A DNA stretch of 64,000 nucleotides from an uncultured Muribaculaceae bacterium (GCA_910583795.1 CAJTZQ010000002.1:1-64000); one strand, 5' to 3'; counted from the stretch's first letter, positions 18,484 through 29,006 are shown. Numbers and translations: made by a program. The notes: generated by a model not told the origin, from the sequence alone.

Positions 18484-18650
18484 TTAAGAAATCATTTATA
18501 TTTATTTTGTCTTGTAATTTAGGTCTTTGTCAGCATCTATATGATATTTATTCCGTTATTATGGAACCCCATAACTCCATCATAAATATCAAAAATCTGC
18601 ATGACAAATACTCTAAATTCCTTCGACAAATAAATTTAAACAGTTTCTAA
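18484..18650. repeat. MITE-like element, full copy with terminal inverted repeats
   Basis: The left end TTAAGAAATCATTTATATTT and right end ATTTAAACAGTTTCTAA are imperfect inverted repeats of ~26 bp with inner edges TTTTGTC/GACAAA. The 167-bp unit is homologous to 4032-4142 over about 110 bp. It encodes nothing. Together with the leader of the golvesin gene it fills the gap 18443-18816; bases 18700-18711 (ATTTAGAGTAT) also invert a motif inside the element. Confidence 0.75.
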
Positions 18651-18774
18651 GGTATAGAGATTTGTCTTGCAAAAATAACGAAAATCTCCGACATGTAAAA
18701 TTTAGAGTATATTTATTTTGAAGTGATAATTTAGGTTTAACAAATTTTTATTTTTAATTGTGGCGGTTTTTGGC

Positions 18775-18782
18775 TAATTTTG
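18775..18782 (+). promoter_or_regulatory. Probable -7 promoter box of the golvesin gene
   Basis: TAATTTTG fits the Bacteroidetes -7 box TAnnTTTG, 35 nt before the annotated ATG. I see no TTTG at the ideal 20-nt distance upstream, so this is a partial match. Transcription would start close to 18788. Confidence 0.45.
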
Positions 18783-18786
18783 TAGG

Positions 18787-18810
18787 TCAACGTGTCTACC
18801 GGCACGTTGA
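18787..18810 (+). promoter_or_regulatory. 5' leader hairpin next to the golvesin-gene start codon
   Basis: TCAACGTG (18787-18794) and CACGTTGA (18803-18810) form an 8-bp stem with an 8-nt loop followed by TTTTCT, ending 6 nt before the ATG at 18817. It could stabilise the 5' end, limit translation from 18817, or act as a small attenuator. Confidence 0.5.
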
Positions 18811-18816
18811 TTTTCT

Positions 18817-21800
18817 ATGAAAAATCCTAACTTGAAATTTTCCAATTCCGGAAAAAAGATATTTCCTAATATGAGATTTAAAAAATTTTTTTATGTTCTA
18901 ACCGCCCTTTTAATTGCTTTGGCAAGTATAGGGGCTGTGGAATCTTATGCCGTGTCTAAATCCGGTAAGGCAAAGACGACTGCCACAGCCAAGAAAAAAA
19001 CGACGGCAAAAAAGAGATCAGCAAAAAAGAAAAGCACGACAAAAAAGTCTTCAAAAAAGAAGAAATCTTCAAAAAAACGTAAAACTTCCAAAAGGAGAAA
19101 AAAAGGAAGAGCAATTGTTCACAAGCAATATACGCCTCCGGTTGAAACACCTCTTAATGATTCCCTGACACTATTTGTCAATTCTGAAGTTCTTGCGTGG
19201 ATTCCGGAAAATCTCAATCCGGGTGGATTACGGGTAAACAGCGTTAAACCAGACAGCAAGACCAAAACGGCAAAAATAGGACTTAATGAAAATTTTACAT
19301 ATCTCCCCGTCACAGGAGATTTAGTATCAGGCTTAAGAAAGAAAATTTCTTCAATACTTCCCGATTCTATATCTGATTATTATGTGGCGCTCAATGTCAG
19401 AGATAAGAATTATTCATATTTTATCACCACCATTGACAAGTTGCCGGAAAAATATCGCACGAACATCCCGTTTGTCGTCGCTGCCGATCCTTACGTAAAG
19501 GCAAAAAAAGGTATGGATGGAGATATTGTCGCCATGTGGGCAAGCCATGGAAGATATTTCAAACCAGGAAGCAGTGCGTGGCTCTGGCAACGCCCTCAGT
19601 TATTCCAGGTCACCGAAGACACGCATACGATGAGCTATATTCTTCCTTACGTTGTTCCTATGCTTGAAAATGCGGGAGCTTATGTCATGCTTCCCAGGGA
19701 AAGAGACCTTAATAAAAATGAAGTTATAGTTGACAATGACACCAATGACGAAGGGTATCTTTTCTCACAACCTTATTATAAGGAAATGACTGGGCAGACA
19801 CAGTGGGAGACCGGAGAGGGGGAAGGGTTCATATATGATTTACCCGACTTCAGAGATACTGAAAATCCATTTGAAAACGGCACATACAGACAGACAACTA
19901 CTGTGACTTCAGGCACACCCTCGGTGGCGGCATGGTATGCAGACATTCCTGAAAACGGAGAATATGCTATCTACGTAAGTTATGAGACAGTCCCTAACTC
20001 GACAACTGATGCCCACTATACTGTAAACTATTCAGGAGGCACACGAGAATTCCGTGTCAATCAAACCATGGGCGGCGGCACATGGATCTATCTCGGCACT
20101 TTTCCTCTCGAAGCCGGATATAGTGACACAGAGCCGGTAGTCACACTAACAAATATTTCAGACAAATCAGCCGGAAAAGTAGTTACGGCTGACGCAGTCA
20201 AGATAGGTGGCGGAATGGGAAACATCGCACGAAGTGACCGTAGAGCGGATGTTTATAAGAATCCTTCAACACCGGAGCGGATTCAAGCCGTCAACAATAT
20301 TCCTGAAACAGAAGAAGAGACCGAAGAAGAAACTGAGGAAGAAACTGAAGAATCAGATGTAACAACAGAAGATGAGGAAGAGGAACCTGATTCTATTTCG
20401 AATGATCTTGGAACCGCAATTGATTTCGAACCATATTTTAAAACCTCAGGACTTCCAAGATATTTAGAAGGGGCACGCTATTGGCTTCAATGGGCGGGAA
20501 TGCCAGAAGACGTATATTCACCTTATCATGGTACAGACGATTATAAAGACGATTACACATCCCGCGGTAACTGGGTGAACTATCTTGCCGGCGGATCACG
20601 TGTGTTGCCCAATAATCCCGGACTTAACATTCCTATAGATGTTGCGATGGCTCTGCACTCTGACGCAGGGAAAAGAGCTGATGATTCTTTTGTTGGCACA
20701 CTCGGGATTTTCTACACAAATGGTGGAGATTATTATGTCGACGGCACTCCAAGGTCAAATTCCAGAACCTTGACGGATATGCTTATGCGGCAGATTGTTA
20801 ATGATATACGTCAAACATGGGAGCCGGATTGGACCCGGCGCTCCATGTGGGACAAATCATATGTCGAGGCAAGAGTGCCTGAAGTGCCGACTTCTTTGAT
20901 TGAATTTATGAGTCATCAGAACTTTGCCGATATGTGGTATGCACTTGACCCGTCATTCCGTTTTTCAGTAAGCCGTTCGATTTATAAGGCTATCGGCCGA
21001 TTTGTCTCTGAAAGGAAAGACCGTAAGTTTATCGTACAACCACTTCCTGTTAAAAATTTCGCAATTCAAAAGGTTAAGAAAAACCATTATAGACTAAGCT
21101 GGGAAAAAACGAATGACCCACTTGAACCTACCGCCGTCGCAGAAAAGTTTATAATTTTTGAACGTACAGCAGATGAGCTCGGTTTTCATAAATTGGGTGA
21201 AACCAAATCCTCACATTTCGACATCATTGTCGAGGATTATGACATACATTCATTCAAAATAGTCGCTGCCAATGACGGAGGATTATCGTTCCCATCTGAG
21301 ATCCTTGCGTTAAGAGAGGCACCTGACAACAATGACCCGGTTTTGATCATCAACGGTTTTACACGTTTAAGCGGGCCGGAGCATTTCAGCGACAATATGA
21401 ATGGAGAGGCAGGATTCAGGTCAGACATGGATTTTGGAGTGCCTTATATACGTGATATTTCATTCATAGGTTATCAAACAGAATTCCGAAGGAATGCCGG
21501 AGAATCTTTCGGCAGATCCTCGGGTGATTATGCAGCTCAAATAGTTGCCGGCAATACATTCGATTTTCCATATGTGCATGGAGAAGCAATTGCAGCCGCA
21601 AACAAAGGCTTTGTCTCTGCAAGTGTGGGATCTGTTGAAACGGGAAGTGTAAAACTGGACAATTATAAAATTGTTGACCTGATTCTTGGGAAACAAAAAC
21701 TGACAATAACAGGAAATGGTAATACCGGTCTCAGATATTTTACATTTCCCAAAAGACTTCAGGAAGAACTAACAAAATTCACTTCCAATGGGGGCGATCT

Positions 21801-22221
21801 TTTAGTGTCGGGGCAATATATATTGAGCGATCTTTATGATTCCCGTTCTGCCGAAGGTAGCCGTGATTTTGCAAAAAAAGTTTTGGGAATAACCAGAGGT
21901 GAAGGTGCCATATCTTATTCAGGAAGACTTTCCACTAAATCCGGAGCGATGGGTTCGAAAGTTTCCGGACAAGGACTTTCCTACAGCAATACTCTAAATG
22001 AAAAACAATATATAGTTGAAAATCCTGATTTGATTATCCCATCGGGAGATATTGACGCCGACATCTTTATGACATTTGCTGACACCGGCAATGCTGCAGG
22101 TATTTTCACAAAAAGAGGGAAAAGCAGAGGAGCCGTCATGAGTATTCCTTTTGAGACAATTGTGGATCAGACGTCAAGGAATCGACTTATGAGGGAAATT
22201 CTTGACTATCTCGAGAAATAG
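18817..22221 (+). CDS. Secreted amidase-like protein with golvesin domain
   Basis: The 1134-aa product can start at 18817 or at the ATG 18871, which gives a compact signal peptide (MRFKKFFYVLTALLIALASI). A Lys-rich stretch (~55-105) follows. Segments VAMWASHGRYFKPG, LPRERD and VAMALHSDAGKR carry the His/Glu/His pattern of zinc amidases (N-acetylmuramoyl-L-alanine amidase type 3), interrupted by a golvesin-type beta domain (WYADIPENGEYAIYVSYETV onward) and an acidic Glu/Thr repeat (~505-535). A fibronectin-like stretch and an alpha/beta domain end it. Such proteins are sometimes labelled xanthan lyase by weak homology; a cell-wall role is more likely. Confidence 0.75.
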   Translation: MKNPNLKFSNSGKKIFPNMRFKKFFYVLTALLIALASIGAVESYAVSKSGKAKTTATAKKKTTAKKRSAKKKSTTKKSSKKKKSSKKRKTSKRRKKGRAIVHKQYTPPVETPLNDSLTLFVNSEVLAWIPENLNPGGLRVNSVKPDSKTKTAKIGLNENFTYLPVTGDLVSGLRKKISSILPDSISDYYVALNVRDKNYSYFITTIDKLPEKYRTNIPFVVAADPYVKAKKGMDGDIVAMWASHGRYFKPGSSAWLWQRPQLFQVTEDTHTMSYILPYVVPMLENAGAYVMLPRERDLNKNEVIVDNDTNDEGYLFSQPYYKEMTGQTQWETGEGEGFIYDLPDFRDTENPFENGTYRQTTTVTSGTPSVAAWYADIPENGEYAIYVSYETVPNSTTDAHYTVNYSGGTREFRVNQTMGGGTWIYLGTFPLEAGYSDTEPVVTLTNISDKSAGKVVTADAVKIGGGMGNIARSDRRADVYKNPSTPERIQAVNNIPETEEETEEETEEETEESDVTTEDEEEEPDSISNDLGTAIDFEPYFKTSGLPRYLEGARYWLQWAGMPEDVYSPYHGTDDYKDDYTSRGNWVNYLAGGSRVLPNNPGLNIPIDVAMALHSDAGKRADDSFVGTLGIFYTNGGDYYVDGTPRSNSRTLTDMLMRQIVNDIRQTWEPDWTRRSMWDKSYVEARVPEVPTSLIEFMSHQNFADMWYALDPSFRFSVSRSIYKAIGRFVSERKDRKFIVQPLPVKNFAIQKVKKNHYRLSWEKTNDPLEPTAVAEKFIIFERTADELGFHKLGETKSSHFDIIVEDYDIHSFKIVAANDGGLSFPSEILALREAPDNNDPVLIINGFTRLSGPEHFSDNMNGEAGFRSDMDFGVPYIRDISFIGYQTEFRRNAGESFGRSSGDYAAQIVAGNTFDFPYVHGEAIAAANKGFVSASVGSVETGSVKLDNYKIVDLILGKQKLTITGNGNTGLRYFTFPKRLQEELTKFTSNGGDLLVSGQYILSDLYDSRSAEGSRDFAKKVLGITRGEGAISYSGRLSTKSGAMGSKVSGQGLSYSNTLNEKQYIVENPDLIIPSGDIDADIFMTFADTGNAAGIFTKRGKSRGAVMSIPFETIVDQTSRNRLMREILDYLEK

Positions 22222-22270
22222 AATACATAATTAACCCATTTAGGGTAATAGTTACGAAAAACTGGCTAAC

Positions 22271-23614
22271 ATGAAATTAATAAGGTTTACCTCTGTCGAT
22301 GCATTGAGAGATGAAATATTCAAGAATTCTCTTGAACAGTTTATTCTTGTTCAACTCGACGATAAAAAAATCACATTCGACAGTAATTTTCTGCACAGAA
22401 TGGAAGAAGTTTCAGCAGATTCCGATGCCTCCATCACTTACTGCTGTTTTAGGGAAAAAGACGGAGACAAAGTGATTCCGCATCCTGTTATTGATTATCA
22501 ATTCGGATCCGTCAGAGACGATTTCGATTTTGGAAGCGTTGTATTGCTTAACGCTGCCGACGTGCTTGCCGCCTCAGAAAATTTTGCCCCGGAGGAAAGC
22601 GAAGCCCCCGACGGCGGATGGTATGCCTTAAGACTAAGGATGTCTATCGGTAAAACTGTTGCCGCTCTACCTGAATACCTATACACTGTGGAGAAAGTGG
22701 ATTTCCGGAAAAGTGGAGAGAAACAACATGATTATGTTAATCCTCGCAACAGCTATTATCAGGCACACATGGAGAGAGTGTTCACAGACTATCTCAATGA
22801 AATTGATGGGCTGGTGCCGTTGTCTCCTATTCATCCCGATTTAACCGAAGGGTCATTTCCTGTCACAGCGTCTGTGATTATTCCTGTTAAAAACAGGGTG
22901 GCAACAATAGGTGATGCGGTGAAATCGGCATTGTCTCAGACTCCTGAATTTTCATTTAACGTTATCGTTGTAGACAATGCCAGCTCAGACGGCACCCGCG
23001 AGCTGCTTGAAAGCATCCAAGATCCAAGGTTTATATTGGTAAAAGCAGAAGAAGACGAAATGCTCGGCATAGGAGGATGCTGGAATAAGGCAATTCTTTC
23101 TCCATATTGCGGAAGATTTGCCGTGCAACTTGATTCAGACGACATGTATCCAAACGGCAATGTGTTGAGCAAAATTGTTGATAAGTTCCAAGAGGATAGA
23201 TGTGCAATGGTGATTGGTTCTTATACTATGACCGATTTCAATCTAAATCCAATTCCACCAGGAGTAATTGACCATAGGGAATGGACTTCGATGAATGGGG
23301 CTAACAATGCATTGCGTATAAATGGATTCGGCGCGCCAAGAGCTTTTTTCACTCCAATTCTCAGAAACATCCTTTTCCCAAATGTCAGCTATGGAGAAGA
23401 TTATGCTGTTGCGTTGCGAATAAGCAGAGAATATGCTATTGGACGTATCTACGAGCCAATATATTGTTGCAGACGTTGGCATGGCAATAGCGATGCAGAT
23501 CTCTCTATTGAGAAAGTAAATGCTCATAATGAATATAAAGATTTCATTCGATCCGTTGAATTGATTGCTCGAATTAGAGCTAATGTAGAAAACGACAATT
23601 ATGCTGAGTCATGA
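22271..23614 (+). CDS. Glycosyltransferase family 2 protein
   Basis: The 447-aa product has a GT-A domain in its middle and C-terminal part. [20 protein letters not shown] near 207 starts the fold, [16 protein letters not shown] binds the nucleotide sugar, and [11 protein letters not shown] near 286 has the metal-binding DxD. The ~190-residue N-terminal part is unlike standard GT2 enzymes. The gene overlaps the next one by 14 nt, forming a unit with DUF4922 and MFS genes. The acceptor is unknown. Confidence 0.85.
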   Translation: MKLIRFTSVDALRDEIFKNSLEQFILVQLDDKKITFDSNFLHRMEEVSADSDASITYCCFREKDGDKVIPHPVIDYQFGSVRDDFDFGSVVLLNAADVLAASENFAPEESEAPDGGWYALRLRMSIGKTVAALPEYLYTVEKVDFRKSGEKQHDYVNPRNSYYQAHMERVFTDYLNEIDGLVPLSPIHPDLTEGSFPVTASVIIPVKNRVATIGDAVKSALSQTPEFSFNVIVVDNASSDGTRELLESIQDPRFILVKAEEDEMLGIGGCWNKAILSPYCGRFAVQLDSDDMYPNGNVLSKIVDKFQEDRCAMVIGSYTMTDFNLNPIPPGVIDHREWTSMNGANNALRINGFGAPRAFFTPILRNILFPNVSYGEDYAVALRISREYAIGRIYEPIYCCRRWHGNSDADLSIEKVNAHNEYKDFIRSVELIARIRANVENDNYAES

Positions 23615-24503
23615 AGATATAAAAGACTTCATTGAACATCAGTTGACAGTATGGAGTCTTGCAAAGAAAAATTACGATGCTATTGCCCGGATAAAAAGAA
23701 AAAATACCAAAGTTGATGATCTTTTGGTAGGCATTCAATGGAATCCCGGTAGAATCGGTTCTACCGGTGCAAAAATAGATGTAAAGACGATTTCAGAAAG
23801 ACCATGCTTCTTATGTAGAGAGAACAGACCTCAAGAGCAATTGATTTTTCCTATCGCCAAGGGTTGGGAAATGCTTGTCAACCCCTTCCCTATTTTCCCT
23901 GTTCATCTAACCATTGTTTCAGAGACACATCGACCTCAGTCTTCAATTCCTGAAGATATCGTGAATATGGCCACGGAACTTCCGGGAATGGCTGTGTTCT
24001 TTAATGGAGCTCATGCCGGCGCATCCGCTCCTGACCATATGCACATGCAGGCTGTCTTAAAGGAGGAAATTCCTTTAATCGCCTTGACTGAAAACTATCA
24101 TAGCAAATCTGATTTCGGTATTAAGTTTTCCTCACAATTTGGTCTGAAACTTCCATTCTTTTTTATTTCAGGTGTTGTAGCTCCTGATGAATCCGGTATG
24201 GCAACATTGATTACGGGTTTAAAATCGGGTGGACTTTCCGATAGAGGGGAGCTTACAGATTCATCATTAGTGAACGCATTCTTTTGGTTAGATGACTCAG
24301 GCATATTAAGGTTTATAAACATACCGCGAAGGTCTCACAGACCATCCTGCTATTATCTTTATGGCGACAATTGTAGAATGGTCAGTCCCGGAAGTATTGA
24401 TATGGGTGGAATTATTATTGTTCCTCGTGAACAGGATTTTAAATCATTAACAGCAGACGAGATCCGCCGCATCTATTCCGAGGTGGCGATAACTCATATA
24501 TAA
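23601..24503 (+). CDS. DUF4922 protein, HIT/GalT-like nucleotidyl transferase fold
   Basis: The 300-aa product has a CFLCRENRP zinc-binding-like motif near 70 and [20 protein letters not shown] near 95. The HIT-like [10 protein letters not shown] (His-x-His-x-Gln) near 140 is the expected catalytic centre. This resembles GalT/Ap4A phosphorylase/VTC2-like enzymes; Bacteroidetes members are called DUF4922. The overlap with the upstream GT2 gene suggests a joint role in nucleotide-sugar or glycan metabolism, which is an inference. Confidence 0.8.
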   Translation: MLSHEDIKDFIEHQLTVWSLAKKNYDAIARIKRKNTKVDDLLVGIQWNPGRIGSTGAKIDVKTISERPCFLCRENRPQEQLIFPIAKGWEMLVNPFPIFPVHLTIVSETHRPQSSIPEDIVNMATELPGMAVFFNGAHAGASAPDHMHMQAVLKEEIPLIALTENYHSKSDFGIKFSSQFGLKLPFFFISGVVAPDESGMATLITGLKSGGLSDRGELTDSSLVNAFFWLDDSGILRFINIPRRSHRPSCYYLYGDNCRMVSPGSIDMGGIIIVPREQDFKSLTADEIRRIYSEVAITHI

Positions 24504-24506
24504 AGA

Positions 24507-25844
24507 ATGGACGGACAATCATTTGAAATGTCACAATCAGTGAAACGAGATTCGCCTTGGTGGTGGATACCGTCGCTTTACGTAGCAGAGGGACTGCCAT
24601 ATTTTGCAGTCAATACACTCACAGTGTTGATGTATGTCAACATGGGAATAGGGATGGCTGAAATGGCGTTCTATACCGGATGGCTTTATCTTCCATGGGT
24701 GATTAAGCCATTCTGGAGCCCTTTTGTCGACCTTTTTAAAACTAAAAGATGGTGGACAATATCAATGCAATTGATGATAGGAATTTTTATGGCAGCTATT
24801 GCATTCTTATTGCCTACAAGTTATTTCTTTTCCACCACACTTTTTGCATTCTGGCTAATCGCATTCTGTTCGGCAACTCACGATATTGCGGCTGACGGCT
24901 ATTATATGATTGAACTTTCGCCTCATGAACAGGCTGCATTTGTCGGGGTAAGGTCTACATTCTACCGTATCGCAAGCATTATCGGGCAAGGTGGCCTCGT
25001 AATTCTTGCAGGCAAACTTGAGGAATCTACCGGGAGCATTCCTGCCGCATGGTCTACCGTATTCTTTGTGCTGTCTATATTTTTCCTGAGTGTGGCATTA
25101 TATCATAGTAAATTCATGCCAAAAACAAATAATGACAAGGCAGTCGCAGGGGTTAATGCAAAAACGATTGTCAAAGATTTTGGAATGACATTTGTGACAT
25201 TCTTTAAGAAGAAATATGTCTTGTCTGCATTGTTGTTTATGCTCTTATACAGGTTGCCTGAAGCTTTGTGTATTAAACTCGTTCAGCCGTTCTTGGTGTC
25301 GCCAAGAAACATGGGAGGATTGGAACTTACAACAGCTGAAGTTGGAATAATCAATGGAACAGTGGGTGTCGTTGCGCTGCTTTTAGGAGGAATCGCCGGA
25401 GGGATTGCAATTTCAAAAGGAGGATTAAAAAAATGGCTTTGGCCTATGGCTTTGTCATTGACACTTCCCTGTGGATTCTATTGTTTTCTGGCAATGACAC
25501 AGCCTACCGATTTTTTATGGATATCAACAGCTGTCTTTATTGAACAGTTTGGATATGGCTTCGGCTTCTCTGCATACATGCTTTATCTTATATATTTCAG
25601 CCGAGGGGGAAGCCAGACATCTCATTACGCTTTCTGCACGGCATTTATGGCTTTGGGAATGATGATTCCAGGAATGTTTGCAGGTTGGATTCATGATGCC
25701 CTTGAACATATTAATATTTTCGGATCAGACATGCATCAAGGATTTGTAAACTTTTTTTGGGTCGTTATGCTTGCGTGTGCCGTCACTCTATGGGTTTGCT
25801 CAAGAATCCATATTGATCCATCATTTGGGAAAAAACAGCTTTAA
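24507..25844 (+). CDS. MFS transporter, AmpG-like
   Basis: A 445-aa inner-membrane carrier with about 12 hydrophobic segments. The start WWWIPSLYVAEGLPYFAVNTLTVLMYVNMG and the following GWLYLPWVIKPFWSPFVDL resemble AmpG/SLC33-like permeases. AmpG imports muropeptides (GlcNAc-anhydroMurNAc). It follows the DUF4922 gene by 3 nt, so the cluster may handle recycled cell-wall sugars. The substrate is not established from sequence. Confidence 0.8.
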   Translation: MDGQSFEMSQSVKRDSPWWWIPSLYVAEGLPYFAVNTLTVLMYVNMGIGMAEMAFYTGWLYLPWVIKPFWSPFVDLFKTKRWWTISMQLMIGIFMAAIAFLLPTSYFFSTTLFAFWLIAFCSATHDIAADGYYMIELSPHEQAAFVGVRSTFYRIASIIGQGGLVILAGKLEESTGSIPAAWSTVFFVLSIFFLSVALYHSKFMPKTNNDKAVAGVNAKTIVKDFGMTFVTFFKKKYVLSALLFMLLYRLPEALCIKLVQPFLVSPRNMGGLELTTAEVGIINGTVGVVALLLGGIAGGIAISKGGLKKWLWPMALSLTLPCGFYCFLAMTQPTDFLWISTAVFIEQFGYGFGFSAYMLYLIYFSRGGSQTSHYAFCTAFMALGMMIPGMFAGWIHDALEHINIFGSDMHQGFVNFFWVVMLACAVTLWVCSRIHIDPSFGKKQL

Positions 25845-25848
25845 ATCA

Positions 25849-25913
25849 TGAAATTACCATAAAAATAAATGGAGCCGAATATGCCGGCTCCATTTATTTT
25901 TATGGTAATTTCA
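25849..25913 (+). terminator. 29-bp hairpin terminator after the MFS gene
   Basis: Arms 25849-25877 and 25885-25913 pair perfectly around a 7-nt loop, with GC-rich core GGAGCCG/CGGCTCC. It stands between convergent genes (MFS plus strand and HAD minus strand) and likely serves both. Confidence 0.8.
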
Positions 25914-25928
25914 GGTGTAATGAATCTA

Positions 25929-26582
25929 TCAGAACGGATCAGAGAGAAATTTAATAATGTCAGATGGTGTACTGACAATATTATCAGCATGCGCTTCACG
26001 TAATTCTGACACAGGACGAAATCCCCAGCTTACTCCGATCGATTCTACACACGCTCTCCTTGCGGTCTCCATATCGACACCAGAATCACCGATATATAAC
26101 ACTTCGCTTTTTGGAGTTGGGTGATCTGCAAGAACTGAAAATATTATTGAGGGATCCGGTTTAGCGGGTCGTCCTTCTTGCTGACCTTGTATTGAAACAA
26201 ACGGGATATCGGGGAAATAATGTTTTACGATCCTTTCCGCTGCAGACTGATATTTATTGGAGGCAACTGCAATCGCCACTCCACGTTCAGTCAATTCCTG
26301 CAGCAATTCGGGAATACCCGTATAGGTTTTAGTATCGTCCATGCAATGTTGGTCATAATATTCCTTGAATATCGACAGCAATTCATCAATCGTCTTTGAA
26401 TCGGCATCAGGTTGTGCTCTTTCAAGAAGTTTCCTTACTCCATTTCCCACCATAAAATTATATGCCGGAATCGGATGCTGATTAAAACCCATTTTCCGGA
26501 GGGCATAATTGCTTGCCCCTCCAAGATCATATATTGTGTTAAGGAGTGTACCGTCAAGATCGAAAATTGCTAATTTTTTCAT
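25929..26582 (-). CDS. HAD-family hydrolase, phosphoglycolate phosphatase-like
   Basis: The 217-aa HAD-IA enzyme has motif I FDLDGTLLNT (nucleophile Asp near 8, acid/base Asp near 10), motif II VASNKYQS near 130, a conserved Lys in RPAKPDPSI near 160, and motif IV YIGDSGVDMETARRA near 175. Substrates may be 2-phosphoglycolate or related phosphomonoesters. It lies 33 nt after the BamA-like gene and may be co-transcribed with it. Confidence 0.88.
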   Translation of the reverse strand: MKKLAIFDLDGTLLNTIYDLGGASNYALRKMGFNQHPIPAYNFMVGNGVRKLLERAQPDADSKTIDELLSIFKEYYDQHCMDDTKTYTGIPELLQELTERGVAIAVASNKYQSAAERIVKHYFPDIPFVSIQGQQEGRPAKPDPSIIFSVLADHPTPKSEVLYIGDSGVDMETARRACVESIGVSWGFRPVSELREAHADNIVSTPSDIIKFLSDPF

Positions 26583-26615
26583 AACATTACAATTTAATGC
26601 ATTTAAATGGGTTGA

Positions 26616-28955
26616 TTAGAATGGGTATCCGATTGAAAAATGGAACGATGAATCCCTACCCCATCTCGGATGAATAAGAGGCCAGTGTTCCTGCCCCATG
26701 GCTGGATTGTGCGCCTTCATACCCATATCAAATCTAAGAAGGAAATATGTGAAGTCGAAACGCAATCCAAGCCCATAAGCAGCTGCCAGCTGCTTATAAA
26801 ACGAATTAAAACGGAATAATCCTCCAGGCTGGTTGGAATAATTATGTATTGTCCAGATATTCCCGGCATCTATAAATGCGCCAAGTTCAAGAACCCAGAA
26901 TAATTTCGCCCGATATTCCACACTCATGTCAAAGCGGATATCACCACATTGATTGATGAAGTCGCTAACTGAATTTGATCCAGGATAAGAACCGGGACCG
27001 AGGGTTCTGACATCCCAACCTCTTACGCCATTGGCGCCTCCTCCATAAAACCTTTTTTCAAAAGGAAGAACATAAGAATTGCCATAAGGATAACCGATGC
27101 CGAATCCTACATGGAATGCAAGAGAATTTCTATAGTCTAACATTCTAATGAATGAGAAATCACTGTTTAATTTCACATATTGTGAATATCTGATACCGAA
27201 AACCTTGTATGGATCCTCCCTATAATTAGAACGATGTTCCAATATGTTGCTGATAGCAAACAAAAGATTGCCTGCAAATTCAAAGTTTGCCCTGATTGTA
27301 TAAATATCTTTTTGTATTGACTTATTCCAGGGCAATTCTGTTTTTTTATTAGAATGATAGAATGTAAAACCGGTTCTCATTATGAAATGGTCTTCATAAC
27401 TATATCTTAAAAGAGGATTATCAGGTGCTATCTGATCTATAAAATTATTTGTACTTTCCGGGAGATAGACATAGTTGATATCTATAGGTGTAAGGACGTA
27501 TCTGTTCCTGTTTTTATTGTAAATCCATTTATATGACCATCCAGCTGTAGATATGATGCGGGTGTATTCAGGACGTTCCTGATATGACATAGATACGTTT
27601 AATTCGGAAGTAGCGTTGATTCTTCTCTTGAAACGATCTGAAAGAAATGGAGCTTTAAATTTTGGGAAATGCAGACCGAGATCAAGGGAATATTCCATAT
27701 ATCTATTGTGAAGGAGCCCATCGAGATCCCCGCTCAAAGATTCGTAAGCACCCCTCACTTTAGCTGTCAGAGTCTCAGATCCTTTGGCGATATTACGGTG
27801 AGTATATGTCGCAGATGCCGCCATGCCCAGATCACCTTCCGAATTTGTTCCCTCCAATTGTAATTCCACACTTTGGCTCTTTCCCGGCGTAAGAAGTACA
27901 TATGCATCGAGTAACCCGACGTTGTCGATGGAGCCTTGAGGGACAAAACGTATATTAATGAATTTAAGAATTCCAAAACGAGAAAATGCTTGATAAGTAC
28001 GGTCTACTTCTGATTGCCTGAATTCCTCTCCGGGCTGAATGAAACAATTTTCGTATAAAACCGAAGGACGTAAATACTTATTATCCCCATATAGAATTGT
28101 CATTCCCTTGTAATATACCGTATCAGATGCTTGATATGTCTGCAAAGTCTCATCTTTAGCGGCGTCATAATCCGTAATAAATCTGACGTTTCTAATTAAA
28201 TATTTCTCATGAGAAGGCAGTTCTGTGGAGCCGGATGTATTTTTATATGGCGGATTTAATGTCATAGTGAGGTCAACCAGTTTACTTCCTTCTGTGGTGT
28301 CGGCATTGAATGTGATAAATTCTTTTGCAAAATTATAATATCCCTTGTTACGCAACAGTATGGTTATCAATTCTCTCTGCATGTCAAGTGCATTTCTGTC
28401 AAGAGGATCGCCAGGTTGGATTGGAAATGATGTGCTGTCGCTCATGACTAAAGCACGGAATAAAGAATCCGGGAAATTGTAATCTATGGAATTGATTATA
28501 TGTGGCTCACCGGCATTTAAGGTATAATTAACCTGAATCTTCTTTTTGCGGTCATCTTTTAAAGTATCTGTAGTGACTGTAGCTTCAAGAAATCCACGGT
28601 TGACCATGGCTTTCCTCAATTGTTCACTTCCGGCTTCCATTAAGGTGGAGTCAAATATAACAGGTGCTTCGCCAAGTTTTCGTGCCCATTTGTTCCACCA
28701 TTTGGTGGAATCATTCCCACTCATATTATAAATACCAAGTCGGAACTTTACACTCCACAACATCTTATGGTTTGGAACCTGACGAAGATATGCGCTCATT
28801 TCCTGCTCATTAAACGTGTGGGTAGAATCATTGATATTGATAGAAACCTTATCGAGCAAGTAGCTTCCATCAGGCACATGTCTACTGCTGCTGCAACTCC
28901 AAAACAGTAGCAACACAAGCATGAAGAGAGGAAATTTTATTCGTCTTATATTCAA
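26616..28955 (-). CDS. BamA/TamA-family outer-membrane lipoprotein
   Basis: A TTG start at 28955 yields MNIRRIKFPLFMLVLLLFWS followed by the lipobox cysteine, a good lipoprotein signal; ATG 28922 is an alternative. The frame is open to 29180, but that start would lie inside the divergent thioesterase and upstream of the promoter, so it is rejected. POTRA-like repeats cover the first ~330 residues, and a beta-barrel with RFYGGGANGVRGWDVRTLGP (BamA/TamA signature) follows. It ends in Phe. A role in outer-membrane protein assembly or export is likely. Unlike BamA it is lipidated. Confidence 0.85.
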   Translation of the reverse strand: MNIRRIKFPLFMLVLLLFWSCSSSRHVPDGSYLLDKVSININDSTHTFNEQEMSAYLRQVPNHKMLWSVKFRLGIYNMSGNDSTKWWNKWARKLGEAPVIFDSTLMEAGSEQLRKAMVNRGFLEATVTTDTLKDDRKKKIQVNYTLNAGEPHIINSIDYNFPDSLFRALVMSDSTSFPIQPGDPLDRNALDMQRELITILLRNKGYYNFAKEFITFNADTTEGSKLVDLTMTLNPPYKNTSGSTELPSHEKYLIRNVRFITDYDAAKDETLQTYQASDTVYYKGMTILYGDNKYLRPSVLYENCFIQPGEEFRQSEVDRTYQAFSRFGILKFINIRFVPQGSIDNVGLLDAYVLLTPGKSQSVELQLEGTNSEGDLGMAASATYTHRNIAKGSETLTAKVRGAYESLSGDLDGLLHNRYMEYSLDLGLHFPKFKAPFLSDRFKRRINATSELNVSMSYQERPEYTRIISTAGWSYKWIYNKNRNRYVLTPIDINYVYLPESTNNFIDQIAPDNPLLRYSYEDHFIMRTGFTFYHSNKKTELPWNKSIQKDIYTIRANFEFAGNLLFAISNILEHRSNYREDPYKVFGIRYSQYVKLNSDFSFIRMLDYRNSLAFHVGFGIGYPYGNSYVLPFEKRFYGGGANGVRGWDVRTLGPGSYPGSNSVSDFINQCGDIRFDMSVEYRAKLFWVLELGAFIDAGNIWTIHNYSNQPGGLFRFNSFYKQLAAAYGLGLRFDFTYFLLRFDMGMKAHNPAMGQEHWPLIHPRWGRDSSFHFSIGYPF

Positions 28956-28986
28956 AATAGAATTGCTTTTCTTGTAGAAGCGACTG

Positions 28987-28994
28987 CAAAGATA
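28987..28994 (-). promoter_or_regulatory. -7 promoter box of the BamA-like gene
   Basis: On the minus strand TATCTTTG fits TAnnTTTG. Transcription would begin near 28980, which supports a start at 28955 or 28922 and excludes the upstream in-frame start at 29180. No clear -33 box is at the ideal spacing. Confidence 0.6.
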
Positions 28995-29006
28995 ATATTT
29001 TTTTGC

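Noticed and set aside
18817..22221. Xanthan lyase
   Set aside because: Weak labels of this kind come from the golvesin-like domain; the zinc-amidase pattern is the better guide.
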